DNA of 31,909 bases, from NCBI GenBank assembly GCA_023428645.1, contig JAEYXD010000112.1, positions 1-31,909 of the forward strand. Direction: 5' to 3'. The notes beneath the pieces were generated by a model that was not told the DNA's origin, made no database searches, and saw only the letters and a list, made by a program, of their open reading frames with translations. Origin of the DNA: Pseudomonadota bacterium (GTDB lineage: Bacteria > Pseudomonadota > Gammaproteobacteria > Steroidobacterales > Steroidobacteraceae). Made by a program: the position numbers and the translations under genes. Shown in pieces: positions 22,893 to 30,023 of this stretch; within the stretch, counting starts at the first letter, position 1, and each line of letters starts with the position of its first letter.

Positions 22893-23794
22893 CCGCCCGC
22901 CACCGGTGGAATGAAGACGATCGTGTCGCCGCTCGCGAGCGGCGCATCCCAATCGCGAAAGTCGGTGTTCACCGCGACCTTCAATTGCTGTTGCGCAAGC
23001 TTGAATGGATGGCGTGCCTGCAGTTCGCGATACAGCTCGGCGGGCGTGGTTGCGGACGTCTCCAGCGTCTCTTCGCTGCGTCCGGCCTGTTCGCGAAACA
23101 GCGCGTAGTACTGCACGCGGAGCCTGATGACGTCTCCGCTTCCTGACGGGCGCTCGCTGGACGGGTGGTCTACTCCGCGTTCGCGCATCCGGGTCTCCGC
23201 CGAACTCGAGGCGAGCGCCGCGCTCGCCTGCTCGAACTCGGTGCCCGTGTTGATGTTGTCGAGCGCGCGCGCATCCGGCAGGGCGACCAGGTGCGCGTTC
23301 GAGTTGATCAGCAGCTTGCGCGGGCATTGCTTGCCCGCGGCGATGTAGGCGAGCACGGCCTCGCGAGCAGAGGGTTCCCATATCGCGCACAGCGGCTCGG
23401 GCAGGCCGTCGTGAGCGCTGCGATAGGCCGTTGCGATGGCGTGTGGGTTGCGTTGCGCGAGCAGATTCGTCAACACGTCACGCGTGATGAAGGGCAAGTC
23501 GCACGCGAGCACGAGCCAAGCCGCTTTCGGATGCTGCTGCAACGCCGAGGCAATACCGGCGATCGGCCCGATCCCGGGCTGCAGGTCCACGATCTGCGGC
23601 AACGTCTTGCGCGTCGGGTCATCGCGCTGGTCCGGTCGCACCGATACGAACGTCGCCGCACAGACTTCCGCGGCGAGCTCGAAGGTCCATTCGAGCTGCG
23701 ATTTGCCGTGATAGTCGAGCGCGGCCTTGTCCCGGCCCATGCGCGTGCTGGCGCCGCCGGCGAGAACGAGACCGAAGAGGGGAGGGACGGACAT
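22889..23794 (-). CDS. MobA::MoaD fusion (Moco guanylyltransferase plus molybdopterin synthase sulfur carrier)
   Basis: A 301-residue fusion. Residues 1-190 are a MobA-type nucleotidyltransferase: LVLAGGASTRMGRDKAAL at 10-26, PGIGPIAGIASAL, ACDLPF with the metal Asp at 99, and NINTGTEFE near 180. A Ser/Glu-rich linker (about 190-220) leads to a MoaD ubiquitin-like domain (222-301) that ends in IPPVAGG with a free C-terminal Gly-Gly, so it can be adenylated and thiocarboxylated as in normal MoaD. MobA links GMP to molybdopterin; MoaD gives sulfur to precursor Z through MoaE. The partners MoaE, MoeB and rhodanese are all in the next protein, translationally coupled. No clear ribosome site precedes the ATG at 23794. 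An internal ATG at 23188 does have one. Confidence 0.92.
   Translation of the reverse strand: MSVPPLFGLVLAGGASTRMGRDKAALDYHGKSQLEWTFELAAEVCAATFVSVRPDQRDDPTRKTLPQIVDLQPGIGPIAGIASALQQHPKAAWLVLACDLPFITRDVLTNLLAQRNPHAIATAYRSAHDGLPEPLCAIWEPSAREAVLAYIAAGKQCPRKLLINSNAHLVALPDARALDNINTGTEFEQASAALASSSAETRMRERGVDHPSSERPSGSGDVIRLRVQYYALFREQAGRSEETLETSATTPAELYRELQARHPFKLAQQQLKVAVNTDFRDWDAPLASGDTIVFIPPVAGG
23186..23200 (-). promoter_or_regulatory. Internal Shine-Dalgarno and ATG within mobA::moaD (possible separate MoaD start)
   Basis: On the minus strand GCGGAG (23200-23195) stands six bases before an in-frame ATG (23188-23186) that is Met203 of the fusion, at the end of the inter-domain linker. Initiation here would make a 100-residue protein consisting almost only of the MoaD domain. 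This site is better than anything before the full-length start. It may still be chance in GC-rich DNA. Confidence 0.35.
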
Positions 23795-23836
23795 GATGTC
23801 AGTGAGGCGTTCGTCGGCTGGAAGGAACCGGATACT

Positions 23837-23868
23837 ACAGCGCTATAGCCGCCGGAGCATAGCGCTGT
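23837..23868 (-). promoter_or_regulatory. Putative ModE operator (Mo-box) upstream of mobA::moaD
   Basis: A perfect 10-bp inverted repeat, ACAGCGCTAT and ATAGCGCTGT with a 12-base centre, begins two bases after the moaC stop and ends 42 bases before the mobA::moaD start. Written as half sites it reads CGCTATA-N10-CATAGCG, the same geometry as I recall for the E. coli modA operator (CGTTATA-N10-CATAACG). A ModE-type gene lies 6 kb away. It could regulate an internal promoter for the two fusion genes. A plain mRNA hairpin remains possible, but there is no T-run. Confidence 0.5.
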
Positions 23869-23870
23869 GA

Positions 23871-24356
23871 TTACCGAGCCTGGCCGGCCGAGAACTGGCC
23901 GCTGCGTCCCCCCGACTTTTCCAGTAGACGAGTCGGGCCGATCGCAATCTCGTGCGAGAGTGCCTTGCACATATCGTAGATCGTGAGGGCGGCGACGCTC
24001 GCGCCCGTGAGCGCTTCCATTTCCACGCCGGTCTGGCCGGTCACGGCGGCCGTGCAGCGGATCACGGCTTCGTCGTCCACCATGTCGATGGCGACCTGGC
24101 AGTTCGTCAGGCCGAGCGGATGACAGAACGGGATCAGCTCGTGCGTGCGCTTCGCGCCCATGACGCCCGCGATGATCGCCGTCTGAAACACCGGGCCTTT
24201 CGAGGTGTTGAAGCCTTGCGAGCGCAGCGCCGCGGCGACATTCGCCGGAAAGCGGACGCGCGACTCCGCGACGGCAATGCGTTTCGTGACGGCCTTGTCG
24301 CCGACATCGACCATCGTCGGGCGGTTCGCGGAATCGATATGGGTGAACTGGCTCAT
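23871..24356 (-). CDS. moaC: Cyclic pyranopterin monophosphate synthase MoaC
   Basis: A 161-residue MoaC, the normal length, converting the MoaA product to cyclic pyranopterin monophosphate. It opens with FTHIDSANRPTMVDVGDKAVTKR (cut: THIDSANRPTMVDVGDK) and contains the active-site PFCHPLGLTNC, GQTGVEMEALTGASVAAL, and TIYDMCKAL and the C-terminal EKSGGRSG lysine/glycine loop. It follows moaA by 16 bases, so both are surely on one transcript. Upstream in-frame sequence to 24446 overlaps moaA and lacks family features, so the ATG at 24356 was chosen. Confidence 0.96.
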   Translation of the reverse strand: MSQFTHIDSANRPTMVDVGDKAVTKRIAVAESRVRFPANVAAALRSQGFNTSKGPVFQTAIIAGVMGAKRTHELIPFCHPLGLTNCQVAIDMVDDEAVIRCTAAVTGQTGVEMEALTGASVAALTIYDMCKALSHEIAIGPTRLLEKSGGRSGQFSAGQAR

Positions 24357-24372
24357 GAGACTCGTCGCGGCG

Positions 24373-25428
24373 TCAACCGCCGATGTAATACATCTCGATC
24401 TTGTGGACGGGCTGCTCCTTGGCGCGGATCGTTTGTCGCAGCTCACTGTAGCGGTCGCCGCGTTGCAGCCACGTGCTGCGAATGATCTCGAGCAATTCCG
24501 CGTCCGACGCGCCGTTGCGCATGGGGGCGCGTAGATCCGTGCCGCGCGTCGCGAACAAGCATGTATAGAACACGCCTTCGGACGACAGCCGCGCGCGGGT
24601 GCAGTCGCCGCAGAACGGATTCGTGACAGAGGAGATGAAGCCTATTTCGCCCGCGCCGTCGTCGAACGCGTAGCGCTCGGCGACTTCGCCGCGGTAATTG
24701 CCTTCGACCGGATGCAATGGCCAACGCTCGCCGATGCGCTGCACGAGCTCCTTCGACGACACGACGCGCTCCATGCTCCAGCGATTGCGATTGCCCACGT
24801 CCATGTATTCGATGAAGCGCACGATGACGCCCGTGCCGCGGAAGTGCTCGACGAGGTCGAGCGCCGTGTGATCGTTGAGCCCGCGTTCGATCACGGAGTT
24901 GATCTTGATCGGCGTGAGGCCCGCGTCCATCGCGGCGCGAATGCCTTCCAGCACGCGATCGCGCTCGGCGAATCCGCCGCTCATCTGCTTGAAGATCTCG
25001 GGATCGAGGGTGTCGAGGCTGACGGTGATTCGGTGCAGGCCGTTCGCCTTCAGCTCCGCCGCATGCTGCGCGAGCAGCACGGCATTCGTCGTGAGCGCCA
25101 CGTCCTGCACGCCGTCGACTGCGGTCAGATCACCGACGAGCTCCGACAGGTTCGGCCGCAGCAGCGGCTCGCCGCCCGTCAGCCGGATTTTGCGGACACC
25201 GAGCTGCACGAAGAGTCGCGTGAGCCGCGTGATCTCATCGAACGACAGCCGCTCGCTCGATTTCAGGAAGCGGTAGTTCTCGTGGAAGGTCTCCCGCGGC
25301 ATGCAGTACGGGCAGCGGAAGTTGCAGCGATCCATGACCGAGATCCGCAGATCGTGCAGCGGCCGGCCGAGCGTATCGCGAGGATGCTGGCGGGTCGGAT
25401 GCGGGATCACTGTCGTGGAATCGACCAT
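24373..25428 (-). CDS. moaA: GTP 3',8-cyclase MoaA (radical SAM)
   Basis: A 351-residue radical-SAM enzyme that rearranges GTP in the first step of Moco synthesis. The N-terminal cluster motif MDRCNFRCPYCMP (CxxxCxxC) binds the SAM-reactive [4Fe-4S]; LTGGEPLLR and TVSLDTLDPE follow. The C-terminal cluster motif NPFCGDCTRARLSSEGVFYTC supplies the second cluster that binds substrate. It ends in EMYYIGG, the conserved Gly-Gly tail required for activity in the family. It starts three bases after the moeA stop. Confidence 0.97.
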   Translation of the reverse strand: MVDSTTVIPHPTRQHPRDTLGRPLHDLRISVMDRCNFRCPYCMPRETFHENYRFLKSSERLSFDEITRLTRLFVQLGVRKIRLTGGEPLLRPNLSELVGDLTAVDGVQDVALTTNAVLLAQHAAELKANGLHRITVSLDTLDPEIFKQMSGGFAERDRVLEGIRAAMDAGLTPIKINSVIERGLNDHTALDLVEHFRGTGVIVRFIEYMDVGNRNRWSMERVVSSKELVQRIGERWPLHPVEGNYRGEVAERYAFDDGAGEIGFISSVTNPFCGDCTRARLSSEGVFYTCLFATRGTDLRAPMRNGASDAELLEIIRSTWLQRGDRYSELRQTIRAKEQPVHKIEMYYIGG

Positions 25429-25431
25429 GCA

Positions 25432-26631
25432 TCACCATCTGTAGAACGGTACGACTGTTCCTGCTGCAACGACTCGTGGGCCCGGCGAGAGTTCAACGAA
25501 GCCATCGGTGCCGATCAAGGAGGTGAAGTCGCCCGAGCCCTTGGTCGGCCGCGGCTCCGCCCGGACGCCGGTGTCACTGCCGTCATTGAGCCGAACGGGC
25601 ATGAACAACGTCAATGACGGCTTGACGTCGACGTCGCTCGCAAGCGCGACCCGCTCGACGGCCCGTGGCGTGGCGCCCATTGCAGCATCAAGGCCGTCGA
25701 AAACGTAGCGACTTAGGCAAATTAATGTCGAGACGGGGTTGCCGGGCAATGCGTACACCATACGGCCATTCGCCCCGACGCCGAACCACATGGGCCGGCC
25801 CGGTCGCTGCTCGATCTTATGGAACACCATGTTCACGCCCAGCTCGCCGAGCGCGCGCGGCACGTAATCGAAGCGGCCCATCGACACGCCGCCGCTCAGA
25901 ATCAGGACGTCGTGCGTTTCGAGATGGGAGCGCAAGCGAGTGCGCATCGTGTCCAGGTCGTCCGGCATGTGGTCGTGCGCCAGCTCCGCATAGCCGCGGC
26001 GCTGCAATCCCGTGAGCACGCCATAGACGTTCGAGCGATAGATCTGCCAGTCGCTCACGGGCGTGCCGGGCTCGACGAGCTCGTTGCCGGTGGAGATCAC
26101 CATGATGCGAGGGCGGCGCGAGATCACCGCGCGCGTCAGGCCGTTCGACGCGATCACCGCGAGCTCGGGGGCGCCGATGCGCGTGCCAGCTTCGATCAGC
26201 GTGTCGCCCGCGCGGCAATCGATGCCGCGCGGGTGGATGTTGAGTCCCGCGGTCGCGGGGAAGTCGTCGGGGACGGTCGCGGTGCCGTCTTCGATCATGA
26301 GGCGCTCGACGGGAATCACGCAGTCGCAGCCTTGCGGCACGACCGCGCCGGTCATCGCTTCGAAGCACGCGTCGGTATTCGCGAGCACCATGCGCTGGGC
26401 ACCCGCCGCCTGCGTGCCGGCGATACGGAACTGGCGCCGGCCGGCGGCGAATTCGCTGCTCGCGATCGCGATGCCATCCATCGTCACGCGGTCGAACGGG
26501 GGCTGATCGCGTGAGGCGGTCACCGGCTCGCGGAGAATCGCGCTCGGCAAGGCGTTGAGCGTGGCGGTTTCGGTCGGCAGCGGGGCGATGTGCGAGCGGA
26601 TCGCGGCTGCGGCTTCGGCGGGTGTCGTCAT
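25432..26631 (-). CDS. moeA: Molybdopterin molybdenumtransferase MoeA
   Basis: A 399-residue MoeA, which inserts molybdate into adenylated molybdopterin. Recognisable blocks are PPFDRVTMDGIAIA (canonical SAMDGYA region, Asp kept), TGAVVPQGCDCVIPVE, ISTGNELVEPG, SDWQIYRSNVYGVLTGL, ILSGGVSMGRFDYVP and VYALPGNPVSTLICL; the C-terminal beta domain (about 320-399) is present. It is the first gene of the minus-strand Moco operon. Its ATG lies only 30 bases downstream of the stem of the preceding terminator, with a weak GGAAAAAG ribosome site. No promoter is obvious in that short gap, so one may overlap the terminator. Confidence 0.95.
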   Translation of the reverse strand: MTTPAEAAAAIRSHIAPLPTETATLNALPSAILREPVTASRDQPPFDRVTMDGIAIASSEFAAGRRQFRIAGTQAAGAQRMVLANTDACFEAMTGAVVPQGCDCVIPVERLMIEDGTATVPDDFPATAGLNIHPRGIDCRAGDTLIEAGTRIGAPELAVIASNGLTRAVISRRPRIMVISTGNELVEPGTPVSDWQIYRSNVYGVLTGLQRRGYAELAHDHMPDDLDTMRTRLRSHLETHDVLILSGGVSMGRFDYVPRALGELGVNMVFHKIEQRPGRPMWFGVGANGRMVYALPGNPVSTLICLSRYVFDGLDAAMGATPRAVERVALASDVDVKPSLTLFMPVRLNDGSDTGVRAEPRPTKGSGDFTSLIGTDGFVELSPGPRVVAAGTVVPFYRW

Positions 26632-26651
26632 GGTGCTTTTTCCGTGATCCC

Positions 26652-26688
26652 AAAACGAAAACGCCCGGTGAGTTGCCTCACCGGGCGT
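26652..26688 (-). terminator. Intrinsic terminator of the first small exported-protein gene
   Basis: ACGCCCGGTGAG and CTCACCGGGCGT form a perfect 12-bp stem with a 4-base loop (26661-26688). Read on the minus strand the stem is followed by TTTTCGTTTTGG. It lies 41 bases after the stop at 26730 and immediately before moeA on the same strand. Confidence 0.9.
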
Positions 26689-26729
26689 CGGAGTGTGTCA
26701 CGAGCGTCGGGCTTTTTCAGCCCGCGCGG

Positions 26730-27074
26730 TCAGCCGCGCGCCTTGAAGATGCGAACCTGCTCGTTGAATTCCTTTGCCTTCGCTTGCAGTTCTTCGACCG
26801 CGGCGTTGAGCTTCTTCGTCTGCATCGTCTTCAGCTGCATGAGCTGCGCCGTGCCGGCGGCCTTGTCCTTCGTTTCCTGCTCGAGGCAGCTGCCGTAGCT
26901 CTTCACGTCGGCGTCATACGTCTTGAAGGCAGTCATCGCGGCGAGCATTTCCGCTTCCGACGCCGTCTTGCCGTCCGGGATCGAAGCCGGGCCTTTCGGG
27001 TAGGCGCAGTCGGCCTGCGCGGCGAACGAGCCGGTCACGAGCAAGAGTGCAGTAGCGAGCTTGAGCGATTTCAT
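26730..27074 (-). CDS. Small exported protein, copy 1 of a tandem paralogous pair (unknown function)
   Basis: A 114-residue protein with GGAGA eight bases before its ATG and a signal peptide ending at about AAQADC (residue 22). The mature part shares CxYPKxPxxIPDGKTASExxML with the gene at 27658-28032 and has a second conserved Cys (SYGSCLEQE), so a Cys-Cys disulfide is likely. The second half is helical (KKLNAAVEELQAKAKEFNEQ). Small periplasmic proteins with this IPDGK motif occur in gammaproteobacteria, with no function known to me. It has its own terminator, which separates it from moeA. Confidence 0.8.
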   Translation of the reverse strand: MKSLKLATALLLVTGSFAAQADCAYPKGPASIPDGKTASEAEMLAAMTAFKTYDADVKSYGSCLEQETKDKAAGTAQLMQLKTMQTKKLNAAVEELQAKAKEFNEQVRIFKARG

Positions 27075-27603
27075 CGAGCCAATCTCCGATGGATGTGGAT
27101 GCGAAAACGGGGCCGTATGCGGCAACACCCTCAGCATCGGCCGCGGCGCGGCGGTCTTGACCCGCCTGGCGGCGGTTCCGTGAGCAAGTGCGACAGATGT
27201 CGCACTGCGGTGGGTCAAGTTGTATGGACGTGGGGGTAGGGCTGAGCGGGGATTGGGGGTTTCCTGGGCGACCCGCAGCGCCAGCTGTCCGCGTTGGTTG
27301 CCGCGGTCGCCAGATGCGCACTTCTTCGTTAAAAAGATCCAGCCCTTCGTCCACGAGCCATTTAACTTTTGTCGCCTGCATTGCCGCCGCGGCAAGCGCC
27401 TCAGATCGCAGTCGACCGCTGCATCGGCGGACAACGCAGCCCACTTGAGCGAGGGAGGCAGGCGCCGGCGCGGACGGTGATCGGCGTCACGGACGAGGGA
27501 CGAGGGGGCGGGGCGAACGTTCCGCAACGGCAAGTGGCCAAGCGCCGTTGATGAGTCATCGGATCGTGCGTGGCCTGGTCTGCGCGCTCACGAAATGCAA
27601 AAA
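27075..27603. other. Intergenic region between the two small exported-protein genes
   Basis: About 530 bases with no convincing gene. Long frames here on either strand are GC-driven. On the minus strand at 27381-27301 a short stretch translates as MQATKVKWLVDEG then LDLFNEEVRIWRPR, which resembles the C-terminal end of the neighbouring small protein (FNEQVRIFKARG). This 80-base patch is locally richer in A and T (AAAAGTTAAATGG, CTTTTTAACG) and could be a degraded third copy. The left end (27075-27130) is the leader of the 26730-27074 gene. Confidence 0.4.
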
Positions 27604-27635
27604 AGCCCGGCTGCTCCGCCGGAAGCAGCCGGGCT
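27599..27635 (-). terminator. Intrinsic terminator of the second small exported-protein gene
   Basis: AGCCCGGCTGCT and AGCAGCCGGGCT form a perfect 12-bp stem around an 8-base loop (27604-27635). On the minus strand it is followed by a run of six T. It lies 22 bases after the stop codon at 27658. Confidence 0.92.
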
Positions 27636-27657
27636 CGTGATCGAGGTGACGACGCGA

Positions 27658-28032
27658 TCAGCTCTTTTTCTGGCGCGTCTTGAACTCCTTCACTTGCTCG
27701 TTGAAGCGGGCGGCATGCGCTTCCAGCTCCTCGATGGCCGCGTTGTGGCGCTTCGCGTTGATCGCCTTGATCTGCGCGATCGTTGCCGCGGGCGCATCGC
27801 TGCCCGCGTTGCTGATGTCCGTCTGCATTTGCAGGTCGAGGCAGGAGAGATATGCAGTCACCTGCGCGTTGTACTCCTTCACCGCGCGCATGCCTTCGAG
27901 CATGTCCTGCTCGCTCGCCGTCTTGCCGTCTGGAATCGTTCCCGGCGCCTTCGGATAGAGGCATTCAGCAGCCGCCATTCCGCTCGTGAGCATGCCGGCG
28001 AGCACGAGCGCCGCAGCGATTCGAGTCTTCAT
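27658..28032 (-). CDS. Small exported protein, copy 2 of the tandem paralogous pair (unknown function)
   Basis: A 124-residue protein with GAGGGG before its ATG at 28032 and a signal peptide ending at about GMAAAEC (residue 24). It shares CLYPKAPGTIPDGKTASEQD, the second cysteine (AYLSCLDLQ) and the helical tail (HNAAIEELEAHAARFNEQ) with the 26730-27074 protein, plainly a tandem duplication, with a slightly longer middle part. It ends in a Lys/Arg-rich tail. The function is unknown. It is divergent from modB across 207 bases. Confidence 0.82.
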   Translation of the reverse strand: MKTRIAAALVLAGMLTSGMAAAECLYPKAPGTIPDGKTASEQDMLEGMRAVKEYNAQVTAYLSCLDLQMQTDISNAGSDAPAATIAQIKAINAKRHNAAIEELEAHAARFNEQVKEFKTRQKKS

Positions 28033-28204
28033 CTCAGATCCCCTCGTGGTGTTGTTCAACTGGGCGCCCGTTCAAGGTCGCGCGTCGGCGGTCATCCGTC
28101 CAGACGCGAAGTCCATCTTACGGGCACCCCGGGCGCATTGCCACGCAGGCACGTGATGCGCCAGCGCGCGTTGAGCGTTCTTTGCCGGCCCTTGCCGGAT
28201 CGCT

Positions 28205-28214
28205 CGCTATACTT
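28205..28214 (+). promoter_or_regulatory. Candidate -10 box / half ModE site upstream of modB
   Basis: CGCTATACT at 28205-28213 contains a TATACT-type -10 box (28209-28214) 26 bases before the modB ATG. Its CGCTATA equals the half site of the inverted repeat near mobA::moaD, but the expected second half 10 bases on is not conserved, so ModE binding here is doubtful. TTGCCG boxes upstream (28182, 28192) have poor spacing. Confidence 0.3.
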
Positions 28215-28239
28215 GTCCTGAAATCAACGATATTGCGCG

Positions 28240-28926
28240 ATGCTAACCGCCCCAGAACTCGATGCCGTTCGCCTGAGTCTTTCGATTGCGCTGCGCAGCG
28301 TCGTCGTGAGCCTGCCGTTCGCGATCCTGTTCGCCTGGCTGCTCGCGCGCGGTCGCTGGCGCGGCAAGGTCATGCTCGACGCCCTTGTACATTTGCCGCT
28401 CGTGCTTCCGCCCGTCGTCGTCGGCTACTTGCTGCTCATTCTGTTCGGCGCGCGCGGGCCGATTGGCCACTGGCTCGACGACACGTTCGGCATCCGGCTC
28501 ATCTTCACCAGCAACGGCGCCGCGCTCGCGACCGCGGTCATGTCGTTTCCGCTCATGGTGCGCGCGATCCGGATCTCGCTCGAAGCCGTCGACCCGGGGC
28601 TCGAGGACGCCGCGCGCACGCTCGGCGCCGGGGCTTGGGATCGATTCTTCTCCATCACCTTGCCATTGATGGCGCCGGGCATTCTTGCCGGCGCGGTCAC
28701 GGCCTTCGCGGCCGGTCTCGGCGAGTTCGGCGCGGTCATCACGTTCGTATCGAACATTCCTGGCGAGACGCGCACGCTGCCGCTCGCCTTGTACACGGCC
28801 TTGCAGACCCCGGGCGGCGAAGCGCTGGCGGCGCGGCTCGCGGCGATTTCGTTCACGCTGGGGCTGCTCGGCCTCATGGCCTCCGAGTTTTTCGCGCGCT
28901 ACGTCCGTGCGCGCCTGGGTCGCTGA
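28240..28926 (+). CDS. modB: Molybdate ABC transporter permease ModB
   Basis: A 228-residue inner-membrane permease of the molybdate importer with five predicted helices. HLPLVLPPVVVGYLLL and TLGAGAWDRFFSITLPLMAPGI (read from two parts) include the EAA coupling loop, and GLGEFGAVITFVSNIPGET is the segment conserved in ModB/CysT-type permeases. It overlaps modC by one base (TGATG). The binding-protein gene modA, normally just upstream, is absent: that position is taken by a divergent small exported protein. Confidence 0.95.
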   Translation: MLTAPELDAVRLSLSIALRSVVVSLPFAILFAWLLARGRWRGKVMLDALVHLPLVLPPVVVGYLLLILFGARGPIGHWLDDTFGIRLIFTSNGAALATAVMSFPLMVRAIRISLEAVDPGLEDAARTLGAGAWDRFFSITLPLMAPGILAGAVTAFAAGLGEFGAVITFVSNIPGETRTLPLALYTALQTPGGEALAARLAAISFTLGLLGLMASEFFARYVRARLGR

Positions 28927-30023
28927 TGCTGCGCATCGAGGTTCGCAAGGCGCGCGGCGATTTCACGCTCGACGTGCATGTCGAGGTGCCGACGCCCGGC
29001 ACGATCGCATTGTTCGGACGCTCCGGCTGCGGCAAGACGACGCTCGTGAGCGCGGTCGCCGGCCTGCTGCGGCCCGATCGCGCACGCATCGTGCTGGACG
29101 ATGTCGTGCTCGAAGACACGGCGGCCGGTGTGCGCGTGCCGATCGAGGAACGCCGCATCGGCTATGTGTTCCAGGACTCGCGGCTGTTCCCGCATCTGCG
29201 AGTCACCGCGAACTTGCGCTATGGCGAGCGGCGCGCGCGCGCCGGCGCTTCGTTCGTACGCTTCGATGCCGTCGTCGAGATGCTCGGACTCGAGACGCTG
29301 CTGGAGCGGCGCCCGCATGAGCTGTCCGGCGGCGAGCGTCAGCGTGTCGCACTCGGTCGCGCTTTGCTGTCGCAGCCGCGGCTCATGCTGCTCGATGAGC
29401 CACTCGCCGCGCTCGACGCGCCGCGCCGCGAGGAGGTGCTGCCCTATCTCGAGCGTCTGCGCGACGAGTTCGCGATTCCAATGATTTACGTCAGCCACCG
29501 TTTCGAGGAAGTGCTGCGGCTCGCAACGCACGTGGTCGTCATGGATTACGGCAGCGTCGCGGTACAAGGTTCGCTCGAGACCGTGAGCCGCCATCCGGCG
29601 CTGCAGGCCATCGTCGGCGACGAGGCCATGGGGTCGGTCGTGAGCGGCTGGATCGTCTCGTCGGACCCGTGCACCGGGCTCGCGTCAGTTCGAGTCGGCG
29701 ACGGCATCTTGCACGCGCACTTGCCGAGTGCGACACCGGGCGCGAACGTGCGTGTTCAGCTGCTCGCGCGCGACGTGATTCTCGCGACGCACCCCGTCGA
29801 CGGTTTGAGTGTGCGCAACAGTCTCACCGGCACGATCGTGCGCATCGCAGCCGACAGCGCGGATACCGATCTGGTCGAGGTCGACATCGGCGGCGCGATC
29901 GTGATCGCGAGATTGACTCGAGCGGCGTCGGTCGCGCTCGCGTTGCGCGTGGAGATGCGCGTCTGGGTGTTGATCAAGTCCGTTTCGATTCGCGGCCACG
30001 CTTTCCGCGCGCCAGCTTCGTAA
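28926..30023 (+). CDS. modC: Molybdate ABC transporter ATP-binding protein ModC
   Basis: A 365-residue ATPase: Walker A FGRSGCGKTTL near residue 32, Q-loop GYVFQDSRLFPHL, signature ELSGGERQRVALGRALL, Walker B LMLLDEPLAALD and H-loop MIYVSHRFEE. The C-terminal part (about 290-355, VRNSLTGTIVRIAADSADT) is a TOBE/Mop-like domain that binds oxyanion and gives feedback inhibition in ModC. The start overlaps the modB stop. The last 50 bases overlap the 3' end of the convergent ModE gene. Confidence 0.95.
   Translation: MLRIEVRKARGDFTLDVHVEVPTPGTIALFGRSGCGKTTLVSAVAGLLRPDRARIVLDDVVLEDTAAGVRVPIEERRIGYVFQDSRLFPHLRVTANLRYGERRARAGASFVRFDAVVEMLGLETLLERRPHELSGGERQRVALGRALLSQPRLMLLDEPLAALDAPRREEVLPYLERLRDEFAIPMIYVSHRFEEVLRLATHVVVMDYGSVAVQGSLETVSRHPALQAIVGDEAMGSVVSGWIVSSDPCTGLASVRVGDGILHAHLPSATPGANVRVQLLARDVILATHPVDGLSVRNSLTGTIVRIAADSADTDLVEVDIGGAIVIARLTRAASVALALRVEMRVWVLIKSVSIRGHAFRAPAS

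Noticed and set aside
22893..23390. N-terminal extension of the moaE::moeB frame to 23390
   Set aside because: It is an out-of-frame reading of mobA::moaD. MoaE starts at 22892, overlapping the MoaD stop.
26632..26730. Moco riboswitch upstream of moeA
   Set aside because: Only 30 bases separate moeA from the preceding terminator, far too short for the conserved Moco aptamer.
27401..27964. Minus-strand frame across the second small gene and its leader
   Set aside because: It is in another frame than the signal-peptide protein, runs through the strong terminator and has no motif.
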